64,000 nt of DNA. Origin: Marinobacterium sediminicola. Its GTDB lineage: Bacteria > Pseudomonadota > Gammaproteobacteria > Pseudomonadales > Balneatricaceae. Shown piece by piece: positions 9,124-18,549 of this stretch. Position 1 is the stretch's first letter; every line of letters starts with the position of its first letter. Position numbers and translations under genes: made by a program. The stretch spans positions 2,232,001 through 2,296,000 of the forward strand of contig NZ_CP092123.1 in NCBI RefSeq assembly GCF_022343685.1, given 5' to 3'. The notes beneath the pieces were generated by a model. That model did no database searches and was not told where the DNA came from. It worked only from the letters and a program-made list of their open reading frames with translations.

Positions 9124-10214
9124 GACGGCTCCTCCTCTGTCGGTGTGGATTCGGCAGCACGGATGCGCCTGAGCAGTTCCAGCTCCGACTGGAAATCCAC
9201 GTAATGCGGTAATTTGAGGTGCGACACGAAGCCGGCCGCTTCTACGTTGTCACAGTGAGACAGGACAAACTCTTCCTGCTGGGCTGGCGAAGTAATCTCC
9301 TCGTCATGCTCACTTGCCTGCAAGGCGCGATCGACCAGTGCCATCGCCATCACCTTGCGCTCACACTGGCCGAAACCGAGCCCATAGCCGCGGGTAAACT
9401 TCACATCACCATCCGCCTGACGCTTGAAGCCATTGACCATTTCACATTCACTGACGCGGATGCTGCCGATGTCGACTTCGAAGCCGAGTTCCTCGGGAAT
9501 GATGCTGACGCCGACCTCGCCGATGCGGATCTCACCGGCAAAGGGGTGATTGCGACCGTAGCCTCGCTGAGTGGAGTACCCCAGCGCCAGCAGGAAGCCT
9601 TCATCGCCACGAACCAGCGCCTGCAAGCGTGCGCTGCGGTCGGCAGGATAGGTCGGCGGATCACGGGTGATATCGGCAGGTTCCGCTCCGCTATCCTCTT
9701 CTCTCACCATCAGCTGCTCCTGCTCGAGCAGTGACGAAACGCGGGCGACCACCTCTTCCATGCGCTCGGCTGTTGCATGTTCACTGAGTTCGGCCTCGGC
9801 GTTCCCTTCCGCGAGCAGGGTGAAATCCAGCAGTCGATGGGTATAGTCGAACGTGGGTCCCAGTACCTGACCACCCGGCAGATCCTTGTAGGTGGCCGAG
9901 ATGCGCCGTTCGATCGCCATGCCATCGGTATCGATGGGCTCACTCGAGTAGAAGCGGTTCAGCGTGGTGCGATAGGCCCGCAGCAGGAAGATGGCTTCAA
10001 CCAGATCACCGGCAGACTGTTTGATGGCCAGCGCCGCCAGTTCAGGGTCGTAAACAGAACCCTCGGTCATCACCCGATCCACCGCCAGCGAAAGCTGATC
10101 CTGTATTTGTGCCACCGCGACTTCCGGCTGCTCAGGGTTCCCGCGGCGACGACGTGCCAGCAGCTCATGCGCTGCCTGAATCGCCTTCTCTCCGCCTTTG
10201 ACTGCGACGTACAT
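9120..10214 (-). CDS. phnI: C-P lyase complex subunit PhnI
   Basis: 364 residues. PhnI transfers the phosphonate to the 1' position of ribose from ATP as a nucleosidase-type component of the PhnGHIJL system. The start at 10214 (MYVAVKGGEKAIQAAHELL) is the conserved family start and overlaps the phnH stop as ATGA. The open frame extends 15 residues further upstream, but that extension lies inside phnH and is not used. The C-terminal segment with ASGFVSHLKLPHYVDFQSE-like sequence is characteristic. Confidence 0.95.
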   Translation of the reverse strand: MYVAVKGGEKAIQAAHELLARRRRGNPEQPEVAVAQIQDQLSLAVDRVMTEGSVYDPELAALAIKQSAGDLVEAIFLLRAYRTTLNRFYSSEPIDTDGMAIERRISATYKDLPGGQVLGPTFDYTHRLLDFTLLAEGNAEAELSEHATAERMEEVVARVSSLLEQEQLMVREEDSGAEPADITRDPPTYPADRSARLQALVRGDEGFLLALGYSTQRGYGRNHPFAGEIRIGEVGVSIIPEELGFEVDIGSIRVSECEMVNGFKRQADGDVKFTRGYGLGFGQCERKVMAMALVDRALQASEHDEEITSPAQQEEFVLSHCDNVEAAGFVSHLKLPHYVDFQSELELLRRIRAAESTPTEEEPS

Positions 10215-10822
10215 CAGATCACCTCCACTTGGGTTGTGCGCGGGATGGCCGTGACGCAATCACCGGCGAGCAAAATCAGGTCAATGCCCTGCGGAAAGGG
10301 ATCAGGCCTTGCCACCAGATAGCGCAGCAGGGACGCCCCTGGATCGGAGAGATACAAGGTTCTCTGCCCCGGAATACCGGGGCCGGACAACCGTAACCCG
10401 GTGGAGGCTGCGGTATTTTTTTCCGTTGCAAGCTGCTCCACCTGTACCAGCAGGGTACAGCTGCGATCGGGATAATCCGGCTCACCGATGCGGAGTCGGT
10501 CCAGTTCGGGCAGCTCAGCCGGCACCGCGATCGCGAAGTCGGCAATGGCAGGGTCATCAATCAGCGGCGCACCGCTATGAAAACTCAGATTCGAGCACAC
10601 CGCTGCGGTGCTCAGCGAGCGGCTGAGCCAAAGTGACGTCGTCTGATCCAGCAGCGCCAGCAGGGTGGTCACCGCAGCGGGTGACATTGGCGCTATGCCA
10701 TCAGCCTGATTCAATGTTCGCAGCAGACCCGGCTCACTCATCACCTTCATCAGCGTTCGAAAGGCCTGCTGGGCATCATGAACCGGCTCCATAAACCCCT
10801 GTTGCAGTTGGGCAGTGGTCAT
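10214..10822 (-). CDS. phnH: C-P lyase complex subunit PhnH
   Basis: 202 residues from the ATG at 10822. A TTG two codons earlier overlaps the phnG stop and is a less likely start. PhnH is a fold relative of PLP transferases that lacks the cofactor, and is a structural subunit of the PhnGHIJ core. Conserved features are the N-terminal DAQQAFRTLMKVMSEPG segment and the C-terminal FPQGIDLILLAG. It is translationally coupled to phnI. Confidence 0.94.
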   Translation of the reverse strand: MTTAQLQQGFMEPVHDAQQAFRTLMKVMSEPGLLRTLNQADGIAPMSPAAVTTLLALLDQTTSLWLSRSLSTAAVCSNLSFHSGAPLIDDPAIADFAIAVPAELPELDRLRIGEPDYPDRSCTLLVQVEQLATEKNTAASTGLRLSGPGIPGQRTLYLSDPGASLLRYLVARPDPFPQGIDLILLAGDCVTAIPRTTQVEVI

Positions 10823-10824
10823 GT

Positions 10825-11280
10825 TCAATCCTCTCCCCGAACCAGCGTGAAGAAATCCACGCGGGTCTCGTCTGTTTCCTGTTGTTTGGCGCTGCGAGCC
10901 TGCTCCAGTGCCGCTTCAATCGGCTTGATCACCCGCTCCTGCAGCGCTTCCCCCATGCAGGGCGTCTGCAGCAACGCATCGAGCTGTGCGGCTCTGAGCG
11001 CATGTTGCTGGTTGCGACCGGCGATATAGCTGTAGCCGAGGGTGTCCATCTCGGAGCGCACCACGCAGCGCGTCAGGGTCATGTCGCCCAGGTTGAACCT
11101 GTCACCCTGGTTGCCCATGCGCGCACGCACCTGCGTCAGGCCGATTTCTGGGGCTCGGATGATTTCGAACCCGATCTCCTTGATGGCCTCGTCCGACAGG
11201 CGGTAAAGCAGGTCAGAGGGGGCTCTGGCCAACACCGACATCCAGTGCTGACGCTGTTGCTGAATACTGTTCATGCTCAT
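10825..11280 (-). CDS. phnG: C-P lyase complex subunit PhnG
   Basis: 151 residues. First structural gene after the regulator, and overlaps the phnF stop by 4 bases. The family pattern RQHWMSVLARAP, EIGLTQVRARMGNQGDRFNLGDMTLTRC and GYSYIAGRNQQHALRAAQLDALLQ is clear. PhnG forms the heterodimer with PhnH/PhnI in the core complex. The start may alternatively be the Met at position 3 of the reading frame. Confidence 0.94.
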   Translation of the reverse strand: MSMNSIQQQRQHWMSVLARAPSDLLYRLSDEAIKEIGFEIIRAPEIGLTQVRARMGNQGDRFNLGDMTLTRCVVRSEMDTLGYSYIAGRNQQHALRAAQLDALLQTPCMGEALQERVIKPIEAALEQARSAKQQETDETRVDFFTLVRGED

Positions 11281-11969
11281 GGCTCCACGCTGTATTCAAA
11301 AAGGTCACTGCGACTGCGGGCGATGGAGTACTCTCGGAGCACACCGGTCCGGCGGCAGCGGTTGCGGGTATGGACCTCCATCACCGGCACACCGCGACTG
11401 ATCTCCAACAGGCTGCGCTCTTCAAGCGTCGGCATACGCGCGCGCAGACGGGTCGACCCTCGTCGCAGTTCCAGGTCATGGTTGTCACGCAGGTATTGGT
11501 GCAAGGAACCGCCCTGATAGGCGTCCAGCGCACCCTTTGGCAGATCGAACAGGTAATGACGGATCAGGCAGACCGGCTCCCGCTCAATCAACCGACGCGT
11601 CTTCAGCTCACAGACCGGCAGACCGGCACGCTTGTCCAGCTGCGCCGCCAGCGTCTGCGGCAGTTCAATGACCTGGCAGCTCAGGATTTCAGTTTCCAGA
11701 CCAAGACCGATCTGGTTGAGGTTATGTGAGAAGGCCGCGCGGTCATGCAGCACATAATCGATGGGGGTTTGCACGATCTTGCACCCCAATCCCTGGTAGC
11801 GCTGCACCAGTCCATCCTGTACCAGTTCATCGATGGCACGACGCACCGTATGGCGATTGACTTCAAAGCGCTCGGCCAGCGAGCTTTCTGCCGGCAACAG
11901 GTCACCGGCGCTGTACTGGGACATGATTTCATCACGCAACTGAGTCGCGATTTTGCGATACAGAGTCAT
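11277..11969 (-). CDS. phnF: GntR-family regulator PhnF of the C-P lyase operon
   Basis: 230 residues from the ATG at 11969. A TTG at 11981 could add four residues, but AAGGA would then sit too close. The N-terminal GntR winged helix has LPAESSLAERFEVNRHTVRRAIDELVQDGLVQRYQG, and the C-terminal UTRA effector domain begins near residue 85. PhnF proteins repress phosphonate genes. A 12-bp palindrome of the PhnF type lies right on its own translation start (11970-11981), consistent with autorepression and repression of the downstream phnG-P genes. Confidence 0.92.
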   Translation of the reverse strand: MTLYRKIATQLRDEIMSQYSAGDLLPAESSLAERFEVNRHTVRRAIDELVQDGLVQRYQGLGCKIVQTPIDYVLHDRAAFSHNLNQIGLGLETEILSCQVIELPQTLAAQLDKRAGLPVCELKTRRLIEREPVCLIRHYLFDLPKGALDAYQGGSLHQYLRDNHDLELRRGSTRLRARMPTLEERSLLEISRGVPVMEVHTRNRCRRTGVLREYSIARSRSDLFEYSVEP

Positions 11970-11981
11970 TTGTCTATACAA
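11970..11981 (-). promoter_or_regulatory. Predicted PhnF operator at phnF
   Basis: Minus strand TTGTATAGACAA, a near-perfect inverted repeat directly before the phnF ATG. It resembles the TGGTATAGACCA site reported for mycobacterial PhnF (recalled from literature), differing at two symmetric positions. Its location allows repression of phnF and the downstream C-P lyase genes. Confidence 0.6.
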
Positions 11982-12002
11982 GTCCTTTCGGCGGCATTTA
12001 TC

Positions 12003-12797
12003 TCAAATAAACGCCTTGCGCAGCCGCTGTGACAGCAGGTCGGTCAGGGTCACGCTGACAATAATTACGATCATCACGGCACAGGTTTGCTGGAACTGAA
12101 AACCGCGAATGCTTTCCCACAGGATCACGCCGATACCACCCGCGCCGACCATGCCCACCACGGTCGCGGAACGCACATTGGACTCGAGACGATAAAGGGA
12201 ATAGGAGATCCAGAGCGGCAGCACCTGGGGAATCACGCCATAGATGATCTCTTCCAGCATGTTGGCGCCGGTCGCACGAACACCTTCGACCGGGCGCGGG
12301 TCAATGGCTTCGACCGCCTCGGAAAACAGCTTGGCAAGGACACCGGTGGTGTGAACGAAAAGCGCCAGCACACCGGCGAAGGGTCCCAGTCCCACGGCAA
12401 CGACAAACAGCATGGCGAACACCATCTCGTTGATGGCACGAGTCGCATCCATGAGGCGGCGCACCGGCTGATAGATCCACACCGGCATCAGGTTTTCGGA
12501 GCTGAGAATGCCAAAGGGAATGGACAGGATGATGGCCAATACCGTGCCCCAGAGCGCGATATGGATGGTGATGACCATCTCTTCGAGGTAGAGGGAAATA
12601 TCACTGAAATCCGGCGGAAAGAAATCACCCGCAAATTCAGCCATATTGCCGCTTTCGGTAATCAGCAACAGTGGATTGATCTCTGCAGCACTCCATCCCC
12701 AGGACAGAACTGAAAACAGAGCAACCCAGCTTAATGCGGCAATCCAGTTGAACGGCTTGTGTTCAAGTGTGATTCTCTGAGCAGCTGACTCGGTCAT
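12003..12797 (-). CDS. phnE: Phosphonate ABC transporter permease PhnE
   Basis: 264 residues from the ATG at 12797. The frame is open further upstream, but a later start leaves a normal 64-base gap after phnD and gives the usual length. There are about six hydrophobic segments and the cytoplasmic EAA loop [24 protein letters not shown] that docks on the ATPase. It ends the phnCDE transporter unit, 33 bases before phnF, so read-through into the C-P lyase genes is possible. Confidence 0.93.
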   Translation of the reverse strand: MTESAAQRITLEHKPFNWIAALSWVALFSVLSWGWSAAEINPLLLITESGNMAEFAGDFFPPDFSDISLYLEEMVITIHIALWGTVLAIILSIPFGILSSENLMPVWIYQPVRRLMDATRAINEMVFAMLFVVAVGLGPFAGVLALFVHTTGVLAKLFSEAVEAIDPRPVEGVRATGANMLEEIIYGVIPQVLPLWISYSLYRLESNVRSATVVGMVGAGGIGVILWESIRGFQFQQTCAVMIVIIVSVTLTDLLSQRLRKAFI

Positions 12798-12861
12798 GAG
12801 TAAACTCGATTGTGTGTTGAGGTAAGGTCGGCGCCACAAAGGCACCGACTCTTTGGGCAGA

Positions 12862-13878
12862 TCAGTTGGAAGAAGCGGCTTCCAGCGCATCCATACGACG
12901 GTTCAGCGCAGCCAGCTGGTCGTCGATTTCACGCAGTTTGGCTTCCTTGTCTTCAGCAGACAGCTTGTCATCGTTGGCGATGGAGGCACGAGCCTTGAAC
13001 AGCGACAGCTGACGGATCGGCAGCAGCTGGTCATTGCTGGAAGATTTGAACGGTGCCCACTGCAGAGCTTCAAGCACGGCCAGTTCTTTGGCGTCGCCGG
13101 ACGCACCGTAGCTCATGAAGAAGTCATAGATTTTGGACTTGGCGCTTTCCGGCAGGCTGGTGCGCCATACGATCGGGTCGGACGGAATCAGTGGAGATTT
13201 CCAGATCACCTTGACCTGGTCATACTTGTCCGGATGGGTCACCTGGATACGCGCCAGGTTTTCGGTGTTGTTGGTCGCCACATCCACCTGACCGTTAGCC
13301 ACCGCCAGGAAGTTGGCTTCATGGCTGGCATTGGTCATGCGCTTGAAGACACGCTTGGGTTCAACACCGTTCTTGGCGAAGACGTAGTAGCCCGGCACCA
13401 GAAAACCGGAAGTAGAGTTCGGGTCACCGTTACCGAAAGCCAGCTCGCCGGCCTGCTTGAGCATGTCTTCAACGGAGTTGATGGCATCGTTGTCCTTGTG
13501 CGCAATCAACAGACTCCAGTAGCCCGGGTTGCCTGAAGAGTCGACGGTCTGAGCGAAGATTTCACCACCGGCGCGATCAACCGCTTCCATGGCCGATTTG
13601 TTGCCGTACCAGGCCACATCAACCTTGTCGAAACGCATCGCCTGAATGATGCCCGCATAGTCGGAAGCGAAGTACGGCTTCACTTCCATACCCAGGTCTT
13701 CAGACATGTCGGCCAGGAACGGCTCCCATACGGTACGCAGATTCTGCGAAGACTCGGTTGAGATGATGCCGAAGTTCAGGGTCTTCATCTCGTCGGCCTG
13801 AGCCGCCTGAGGTGCGATCAGTGCAGCGGTCATGGCAATGCCTGCGGTCAGGCCGGAAAACAACTTCTTGAGTTTCAT
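12862..13878 (-). CDS. phnD: Phosphonate-binding periplasmic protein PhnD
   Basis: 338 residues. The start at 13878 (MKLKKLFSG) has GGAG at the right distance; an ATG four codons earlier lies inside that signal. The signal peptide is cleaved after QAAQA (residue 28). The mature part shows the PhnD pattern [21 protein letters not shown]... [31 protein letters not shown], and [16 protein letters not shown] for phosphonate oxygen contacts. A charged coiled segment ends the protein. Confidence 0.95.
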   Translation of the reverse strand: MKLKKLFSGLTAGIAMTAALIAPQAAQADEMKTLNFGIISTESSQNLRTVWEPFLADMSEDLGMEVKPYFASDYAGIIQAMRFDKVDVAWYGNKSAMEAVDRAGGEIFAQTVDSSGNPGYWSLLIAHKDNDAINSVEDMLKQAGELAFGNGDPNSTSGFLVPGYYVFAKNGVEPKRVFKRMTNASHEANFLAVANGQVDVATNNTENLARIQVTHPDKYDQVKVIWKSPLIPSDPIVWRTSLPESAKSKIYDFFMSYGASGDAKELAVLEALQWAPFKSSSNDQLLPIRQLSLFKARASIANDDKLSAEDKEAKLREIDDQLAALNRRMDALEAASSN

Positions 13879-13899
13879 GGAAGGCTCCATATTGGGTTA

Positions 13900-14727
13900 T
13901 CAAGCAGGTGTGAGTTCGTAAACGGGATTTCGGGCGGGTGTTTCATCAACGTGGGCCGGACTTTCCGCACCCACCTGAGTGCCATAAAGGCGACTGAGCA
14001 TCTGCCCGTCCATGGCAGCGATCGGTCCGTCAAAAAAGATTTCGCCTGCCTGCAAGGCAATGGCACGCTGGCAGTATTTCTGGGCGTAATCGACCTGATG
14101 CAGGGTCACAATGACGGTGATCCCCAACTCCCGGTTGATGCGTTCCAGGGTTTCCATCACCAGTCGGGACGACTCCGGGTCCAGTGACGCGATAGGTTCA
14201 TCGGCAAGAATCACTTCGGCTTTCTGCATCAGCGCTCGTGCGATTGCGACCCTCTGCTGCTGCCCCCCGGACAGCTCAGATGCACGCTTGAGCGCGTGCT
14301 CACGCAACCCGACCAGCTCCAGCGCCTTCAGCGCTTCAAGCTTTTCTTCACGGGTAAACCAGCCCAGCATGCTGCGCCAGACCGGCACGCGACTGAGGCC
14401 GCCAATCAACACGTTGGTGAGCACGCTCAGACGGTTAACCAGATTGAACTGCTGAAAAACGTTGCCGATCCGGGCACGGGTCTTGCGAATATCCCTGGCA
14501 GCACGCCCCTGTTTCTGCACCGGAATCCCCAGCACCTCAACGCAGGAACTGCTGCTTCTGTCCGCAAGGGTCAGGCAGGAAAGGTGTCGCATCAGCGTGG
14601 ACTTGCCTGATCCCGACGACCCGATCAGAGCAACCATCTCGCCCTTGGCCACTTCCAGCGAGATCGCCTTGAGCACCCGGGCATCGCCGAAGGTTTTATG
14701 AAGGTCTGTAATTTTGATAGCAGGCAT
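13900..14727 (-). CDS. phnC: Phosphonate ABC transporter ATPase PhnC
   Basis: 275 residues with Walker [10 protein letters not shown], signature [15 protein letters not shown] and Walker [13 protein letters not shown]. First gene of the phnCDE import unit, 21 bases before phnD. The order C-D-E followed by F-P matches many proteobacterial clusters. Two possible operators lie upstream (14743-14761 and 14785-14796), so expression may answer to PhnF and perhaps to the AEP regulator. Confidence 0.94.
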   Translation of the reverse strand: MPAIKITDLHKTFGDARVLKAISLEVAKGEMVALIGSSGSGKSTLMRHLSCLTLADRSSSSCVEVLGIPVQKQGRAARDIRKTRARIGNVFQQFNLVNRLSVLTNVLIGGLSRVPVWRSMLGWFTREEKLEALKALELVGLREHALKRASELSGGQQQRVAIARALMQKAEVILADEPIASLDPESSRLVMETLERINRELGITVIVTLHQVDYAQKYCQRAIALQAGEIFFDGPIAAMDGQMLSRLYGTQVGAESPAHVDETPARNPVYELTPA

Positions 14728-14742
14728 GACTGGCCCCTCTTG

Positions 14743-14761
14743 AATCCTGTAGAACCAGATT
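14743..14761 (-). promoter_or_regulatory. Degenerate AEP-type operator in front of phnC
   Basis: Minus strand AATCTGGTTCTACAGGATT, 15 bases upstream of the phnC start. It shares the AATCTGGT half with the perfect AEP-operon palindrome at 23871-23890, but the second half is altered and the spacing is one base shorter. It could be a weak site for the AEP GntR regulator or chance. Confidence 0.3.
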
Positions 14762-14784
14762 AGAGGGGCTATGTGACACCGAGG

Positions 14785-14796
14785 TTATCTATACAT
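14785..14796 (-). promoter_or_regulatory. Predicted PhnF operator upstream of phnC
   Basis: Minus strand ATGTATAGATAA, matching 10 of 12 positions of the site at phnF (TTGTATAGACAA). It lies about 58 bases before the phnC ATG, and its TATAGAT could double as a -10 element, which would suit repression. Confidence 0.45.
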
Positions 14797-14839
14797 GTTG
14801 GTTTCTTTACCAGTAGATTGCGCTTTTCTTACGACCCGA

Positions 14840-15451
14840 TTAATCCAGGTACTTCGCCAGAAAAGCCTCTCCTGACAAATGACGAAAATCGTCCAAGCGT
14901 TCAGCCAGCAATTCATGTGACCACTCCCACCAGGCCAGGCGCTCGAAGCCTGCTATCACCTCATCGCTGAAGCGCTTGCGAATCGGCCTGGCGGGAACAC
15001 CGCCCACAATGGTGTAGGGCGCTACATCTCGGGATACCACTGCACCTGCTGCTATCACCGCCCCATTGCCGACACTCACGCCCGCCAGAATCACGGCTCC
15101 ATGCCCAACCCAGACATCGTGCCCCAGCGTTACCGGCTGATCTCGCCGCCATTGGAAGAACTCGCTGTCATCCTGACCGAATCCGTACAGTGAACTGCGG
15201 TAGGTAAAATGATGCATCGCCGCTTTTTCGACCGGGTGATTTCCGGGATTCAGACGGGTATGGGCAGCAATGGAGCAGAAGCGACCGATCTCGGTGTTGA
15301 TGACATCGGAATCGTCACCAATGTAGGAGTAGTCACCCAGAGAGGTATTCACGATCTTGCAGCGCGCGCCAATCTCGTTGAAGCGACCAAAGCTGACATC
15401 ACTGATCAACACTTCGCGCTCCAGCAGCGGTTCAAAAGACAATTGTTTCAC
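14840..15451 (-). CDS. Hexapeptide-repeat acyltransferase-like protein of phosphonate clusters
   Basis: 203 residues if it starts at the GTG at 15451, chosen because AAGAGG lies 9 bases before it; another GTG at 15475 would give 211. Left-handed beta-helix turns are visible from about residue 20, ending with [31 protein letters not shown] and the DapD/LacA-type [13 protein letters not shown] hexapeptide family recurrent in phn clusters is known, but its substrate is not established. It may replace the missing PhnO aminoalkylphosphonate acetyltransferase (inference). It lies upstream of phnCDE on the same strand. Confidence 0.85.
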   Translation of the reverse strand: MKQLSFEPLLEREVLISDVSFGRFNEIGARCKIVNTSLGDYSYIGDDSDVINTEIGRFCSIAAHTRLNPGNHPVEKAAMHHFTYRSSLYGFGQDDSEFFQWRRDQPVTLGHDVWVGHGAVILAGVSVGNGAVIAAGAVVSRDVAPYTIVGGVPARPIRKRFSDEVIAGFERLAWWEWSHELLAERLDDFRHLSGEAFLAKYLD

Positions 15452-15552
15452 GACAGGAAGCCTCTTGGTGGTCACAAAACACCAAGGCTAGCGTCCCGGC
15501 ATGAACAGGCCATGACACCGATACCGGAAACTTGCCTGATCCGGTCAGTCAC

Positions 15553-16443
15553 TCACGCCTGGAGGGAGACCAGCACCAGCCCCAGCACCATGAGGCAGAG
15601 CCCTTGCAACCGCGGCAGGCTAATCGATTCCTGCAACCAGAACACACCGATCAGGACGCCCAGCGGAATGCTGACCTGTCGCAGTGCCACCACGTAGCTG
15701 ACTTCAGCCACCATCGACATACTGACCAGAATGAGCAAGTAGGTGCCGATGATGAAGACGCCCGCCAGTACCGTCCAGCCAAGGTCAGGCAAAGCCCGAA
15801 GTGACTCGCCAAAGCCCCAGCGCACCAGTGGCAGCATCCACAGAAGACAGGCGGCAGCCTGAAGGACAACAAAACTGCTGCCGGCACCGAAGGCCGACAT
15901 CCCCTGTGCTTTCATCAGCCCAATGGCGGCACTGTCGAGCACGGAATAGCCGGCGGTTGCCCCTGCGGCCAGCAGGACCCAGCCGATCGCTGGCGTACAG
16001 TAGTTACGCCAGTGCCAATCCCGCCAGCATCCCAATGGCAGGGCCAGCGAACCAAACATGATCAGCCCCATGCCGAACAGATCCTGCACCCGCAACTGAC
16101 TCTGTCCGTAGGTGATTAACACCACGGCCGGGACGATCAGTACCGGCAACGCCCGTGCCAGCGGATAGACAAGATTCAGGTTGCCATGACGGTATGCTTT
16201 GGCCAGCCCCGTCAGATAAAGGGTCTGGCATAAACCCGAGCCCAGCAGCAGCCACCAGAATTCAGCAGGCAGCTCGACAACCTCAGACCAGACGAGGAAC
16301 AGCAGCGGACTGAACATCAGCATGCCCAGCCCCATCGCCCAGGCATAAAAACGCACCGTCTGAGCGGTGCGTTTGCCGATCAGGTTCCAGCCTGCATGCA
16401 GCAGGGCTGAAACCAGAATCAAACCAATGGCGGCAGGCGTCAC
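15553..16443 (-). CDS. EamA/DMT-family transporter in the AEP operon
   Basis: 296 residues, about ten hydrophobic segments, two EamA halves. It starts with MTPAAIGLILVSALLHAGWNLIGKRT, closely like the start of the other EamA protein of the island. Its start overlaps the phnX stop (ATGA), so it is translated from the phnW-phnX transcript. Possible roles are export of a breakdown product or intermediate, or uptake of a substrate; sequence alone cannot decide. No convincing terminator was seen after it. Confidence 0.87.
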   Translation of the reverse strand: MTPAAIGLILVSALLHAGWNLIGKRTAQTVRFYAWAMGLGMLMFSPLLFLVWSEVVELPAEFWWLLLGSGLCQTLYLTGLAKAYRHGNLNLVYPLARALPVLIVPAVVLITYGQSQLRVQDLFGMGLIMFGSLALPLGCWRDWHWRNYCTPAIGWVLLAAGATAGYSVLDSAAIGLMKAQGMSAFGAGSSFVVLQAAACLLWMLPLVRWGFGESLRALPDLGWTVLAGVFIIGTYLLILVSMSMVAEVSYVVALRQVSIPLGVLIGVFWLQESISLPRLQGLCLMVLGLVLVSLQA

Positions 16444-17276
16444 GGCTTTTCGCCCATGGCCAGACGAGCGGCGATCTCCTCCAGACAGGGCACCACATCC
16501 GCGATGCTGTCGATCACGTAATGTGCACCACTGGCGGCCATGCGCTGGTACGCGCCAGCGCGACGCACTTCCTGTTCGGCTTCACTGAGCGCCAGCCACT
16601 CATCCAGACTCATGCCCACTTCGTTACCGCTGACGGCCACACCGATGGTCCACATGCCGGCATTCAGGCCCTCTTCGATACCGGTCAGGGTATCGTCGAT
16701 TTTGACGCAGGCGCAGAGATGCTGGACGCCCAGATCCATAGCGTTTTTGAGGGTCATATGCGGGTAGGGACGCCCTTTTGGCACTTCGGTAGCACAGACA
16801 TTGCTGTCCGGGGCATAACCCTGCTCGGCTGCACGCGCCAGCAACCCTTCGATCATGCTGGCGGCATAGCCGGTGTTGCCACCGATACGGATGCGGTTGC
16901 TTCGCATCCACTCCAGCGCATCGATCAGTCCCGGGATCAGGTCAGCCGTCTGGGCAATGGCATCGATCTGCAGCGGCACGAAGTCATCGTACATGCGGTC
17001 AATATCCGCCTCACTCGGCAGGGCCCCTTTTGCCTCCTGCCAGGCATCCCGAATACGAGGATGGGCACACAATTGCCGGATATGTTCACGCTTCTCAGTG
17101 CCCATCGGGCCACGGGCCTCGGCTTCACTGATAGGCACTCCCTCTTCGGCAAAGAGACGCTGGAACGCACGGATCGGTGCCATGGACCCGAAATCCACGG
17201 TAGTGCCGGCCCAGTCCATGATCACAGCTTCGATCGGACCTGTGTAGCGGCGTTCAAATTGATAATTCAAGGTCAT
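16440..17276 (-). CDS. phnX: Phosphonoacetaldehyde hydrolase PhnX
   Basis: 278 residues, HAD superfamily. It converts phosphonoacetaldehyde to acetaldehyde and phosphate. The nucleophile Asp21 is in VIMDWAGTTVD, and the Schiff-base lysine is probably Lys62 in GPMGTEKREH, equivalent to the PMG..K motif of characterised enzymes. Later HAD motifs appear as GGNTGYA and VKIDDTLTGIEEG. It follows phnW by 35 bases and overlaps the EamA gene. Together with PhnW it makes the two-step AEP pathway. Confidence 0.96.
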   Translation of the reverse strand: MTLNYQFERRYTGPIEAVIMDWAGTTVDFGSMAPIRAFQRLFAEEGVPISEAEARGPMGTEKREHIRQLCAHPRIRDAWQEAKGALPSEADIDRMYDDFVPLQIDAIAQTADLIPGLIDALEWMRSNRIRIGGNTGYAASMIEGLLARAAEQGYAPDSNVCATEVPKGRPYPHMTLKNAMDLGVQHLCACVKIDDTLTGIEEGLNAGMWTIGVAVSGNEVGMSLDEWLALSEAEQEVRRAGAYQRMAASGAHYVIDSIADVVPCLEEIAARLAMGEKP

Positions 17277-17311
17277 GGGGTTGCTCCTGTATTCAATAAT
17301 CTGTCTTTAAT

Positions 17312-18457
17312 TCAGGCGGTTGCCAGTGAGTCCAATACGTGTGCCGGGGTACCGTCAGGAATGCTCATCTCATCCAGCACCGCTGCCACGGCGGCCAGAA
17401 CGGCATCGATCTGAGTGTCATAAAGCTGGCCAATACAGCCCAGACGGAAACTGTCCGCTTCGGTCAGCTTGCCGGGATAGATGATGAAACCACGGGCCTT
17501 GATGCGATCGTAAAAGGTCTGAAAATCAAAATTGGCATGCCCCGGGGAGAAGAAAGTTATGATGATTGGCGACAACCATTCATCACTCAGCAGGGTTTCA
17601 AAGCCAAGCTGACGCATGCCTGCCACCAGTCGCTGCTGGTTGCGCTGGTAGCGTGCGTGTCGACCGCTGACACCGCCCTCTTCCGCATGCTCCTTCAAGG
17701 CCTGCAGAAAGGCCGCGACCACATGGGTCGGCGGGGTATAACGCCACTGCCCGGTTTTGACCAGATACTGCCACTGGTCCAGCAGGTCCATGCTCAATGA
17801 ATGAGCATTGCCCGCGGCGGCTTCCAGCACGCTCTGCCGAATCAACACAAAGCCAAAGCCCGGCACACCCTCAAAACACTTGTTGGCCGAGGAGATCAGT
17901 GCATCGAAAGCCACTTTTTTGGCACTGATCGCGACCGCACCGAAGGCACTCATGGAATCGATAATCAAACGGCGTCCCTGGCGTGCAACGACTTCGGCGA
18001 TCTCTTCCACCGGATTCAGAATGCCGGAGCTGGTTTCGCAATGGACCACCGCCACATGGGTAATCTCAGGGTCCGCAGCCAGCAGAGCTGCAACTTCCTC
18101 AGCGCGCGGTGGCTCGTAGTCGCCCTTGTCCAGGGCGACATAGGCACGGCCCAGATAATCCATGATCTTGCCCATGCGCTGACCATAGGCGCCGTTCATC
18201 AGAATCAGCAGCTTGCCTGTTTTCGGGACCAGGGTTGCCAGCGTGGCCTCCACGGCGAAGGTACCCGACCCCTGCATCGGCACACAGACGTGACTGCCTT
18301 CACCGTCCACCAGTTCCACCAGACTCTGACACAGCTGGGCCGTCATGGCGCGGAAGTCAGCATCCCAGGAGCCCCAATCCTGCAGCATCGCCTGTTTGAC
18401 GCTCAGGGTGGTGGTAATCGGTCCGGGGGTGAGTAGATAGGGCTGTTCTGTTTTCAT
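17312..18457 (-). CDS. phnW: 2-aminoethylphosphonate-pyruvate transaminase PhnW
   Basis: 381 residues. A PLP enzyme that transfers the amino group of AEP to pyruvate, giving phosphonoacetaldehyde and alanine. PLP lysine is Lys193 ([12 protein letters not shown]) and the pyridine-binding Asp is Asp167 ([10 protein letters not shown]). The ATG at 18457 ([17 protein letters not shown]) fits the family, and the 14-residue upstream extension is rejected because it runs into the operator region. An inverted repeat of the AEP operator type lies 16 bases upstream. Confidence 0.96.
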   Translation of the reverse strand: MKTEQPYLLTPGPITTTLSVKQAMLQDWGSWDADFRAMTAQLCQSLVELVDGEGSHVCVPMQGSGTFAVEATLATLVPKTGKLLILMNGAYGQRMGKIMDYLGRAYVALDKGDYEPPRAEEVAALLAADPEITHVAVVHCETSSGILNPVEEIAEVVARQGRRLIIDSMSAFGAVAISAKKVAFDALISSANKCFEGVPGFGFVLIRQSVLEAAAGNAHSLSMDLLDQWQYLVKTGQWRYTPPTHVVAAFLQALKEHAEEGGVSGRHARYQRNQQRLVAGMRQLGFETLLSDEWLSPIIITFFSPGHANFDFQTFYDRIKARGFIIYPGKLTEADSFRLGCIGQLYDTQIDAVLAAVAAVLDEMSIPDGTPAHVLDSLATA

Positions 18458-18472
18458 CACTTCTCTCTCTTT

Positions 18473-18486
18473 CTGGTCTACACCAG
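18473..18486 (-). promoter_or_regulatory. AEP-regulator operator upstream of phnW
   Basis: Minus strand CTGGTGTAGACCAG: 5-bp arms CTGGT/ACCAG with a non-symmetric centre. It differs at two positions from CTGGTATATACCAG found twice further upstream, and at one core position from the TGGTATAGACCA PhnF-type site. It probably controls phnW-phnX-EamA. Confidence 0.6.
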
Positions 18487-18549
18487 TATTTCGACGCAAA
18501 AAAAATCACCGCTTCATCGCCAGGCGGCACCGGTCGATGCCATCCCGCT

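Noticed and set aside
14728-14839. Search for a PhoB (Pho box) site before phnC
   Set aside because: No pair of CTGTCAT-like direct repeats with 11-bp spacing could be found; only GntR-type inverted repeats were seen.
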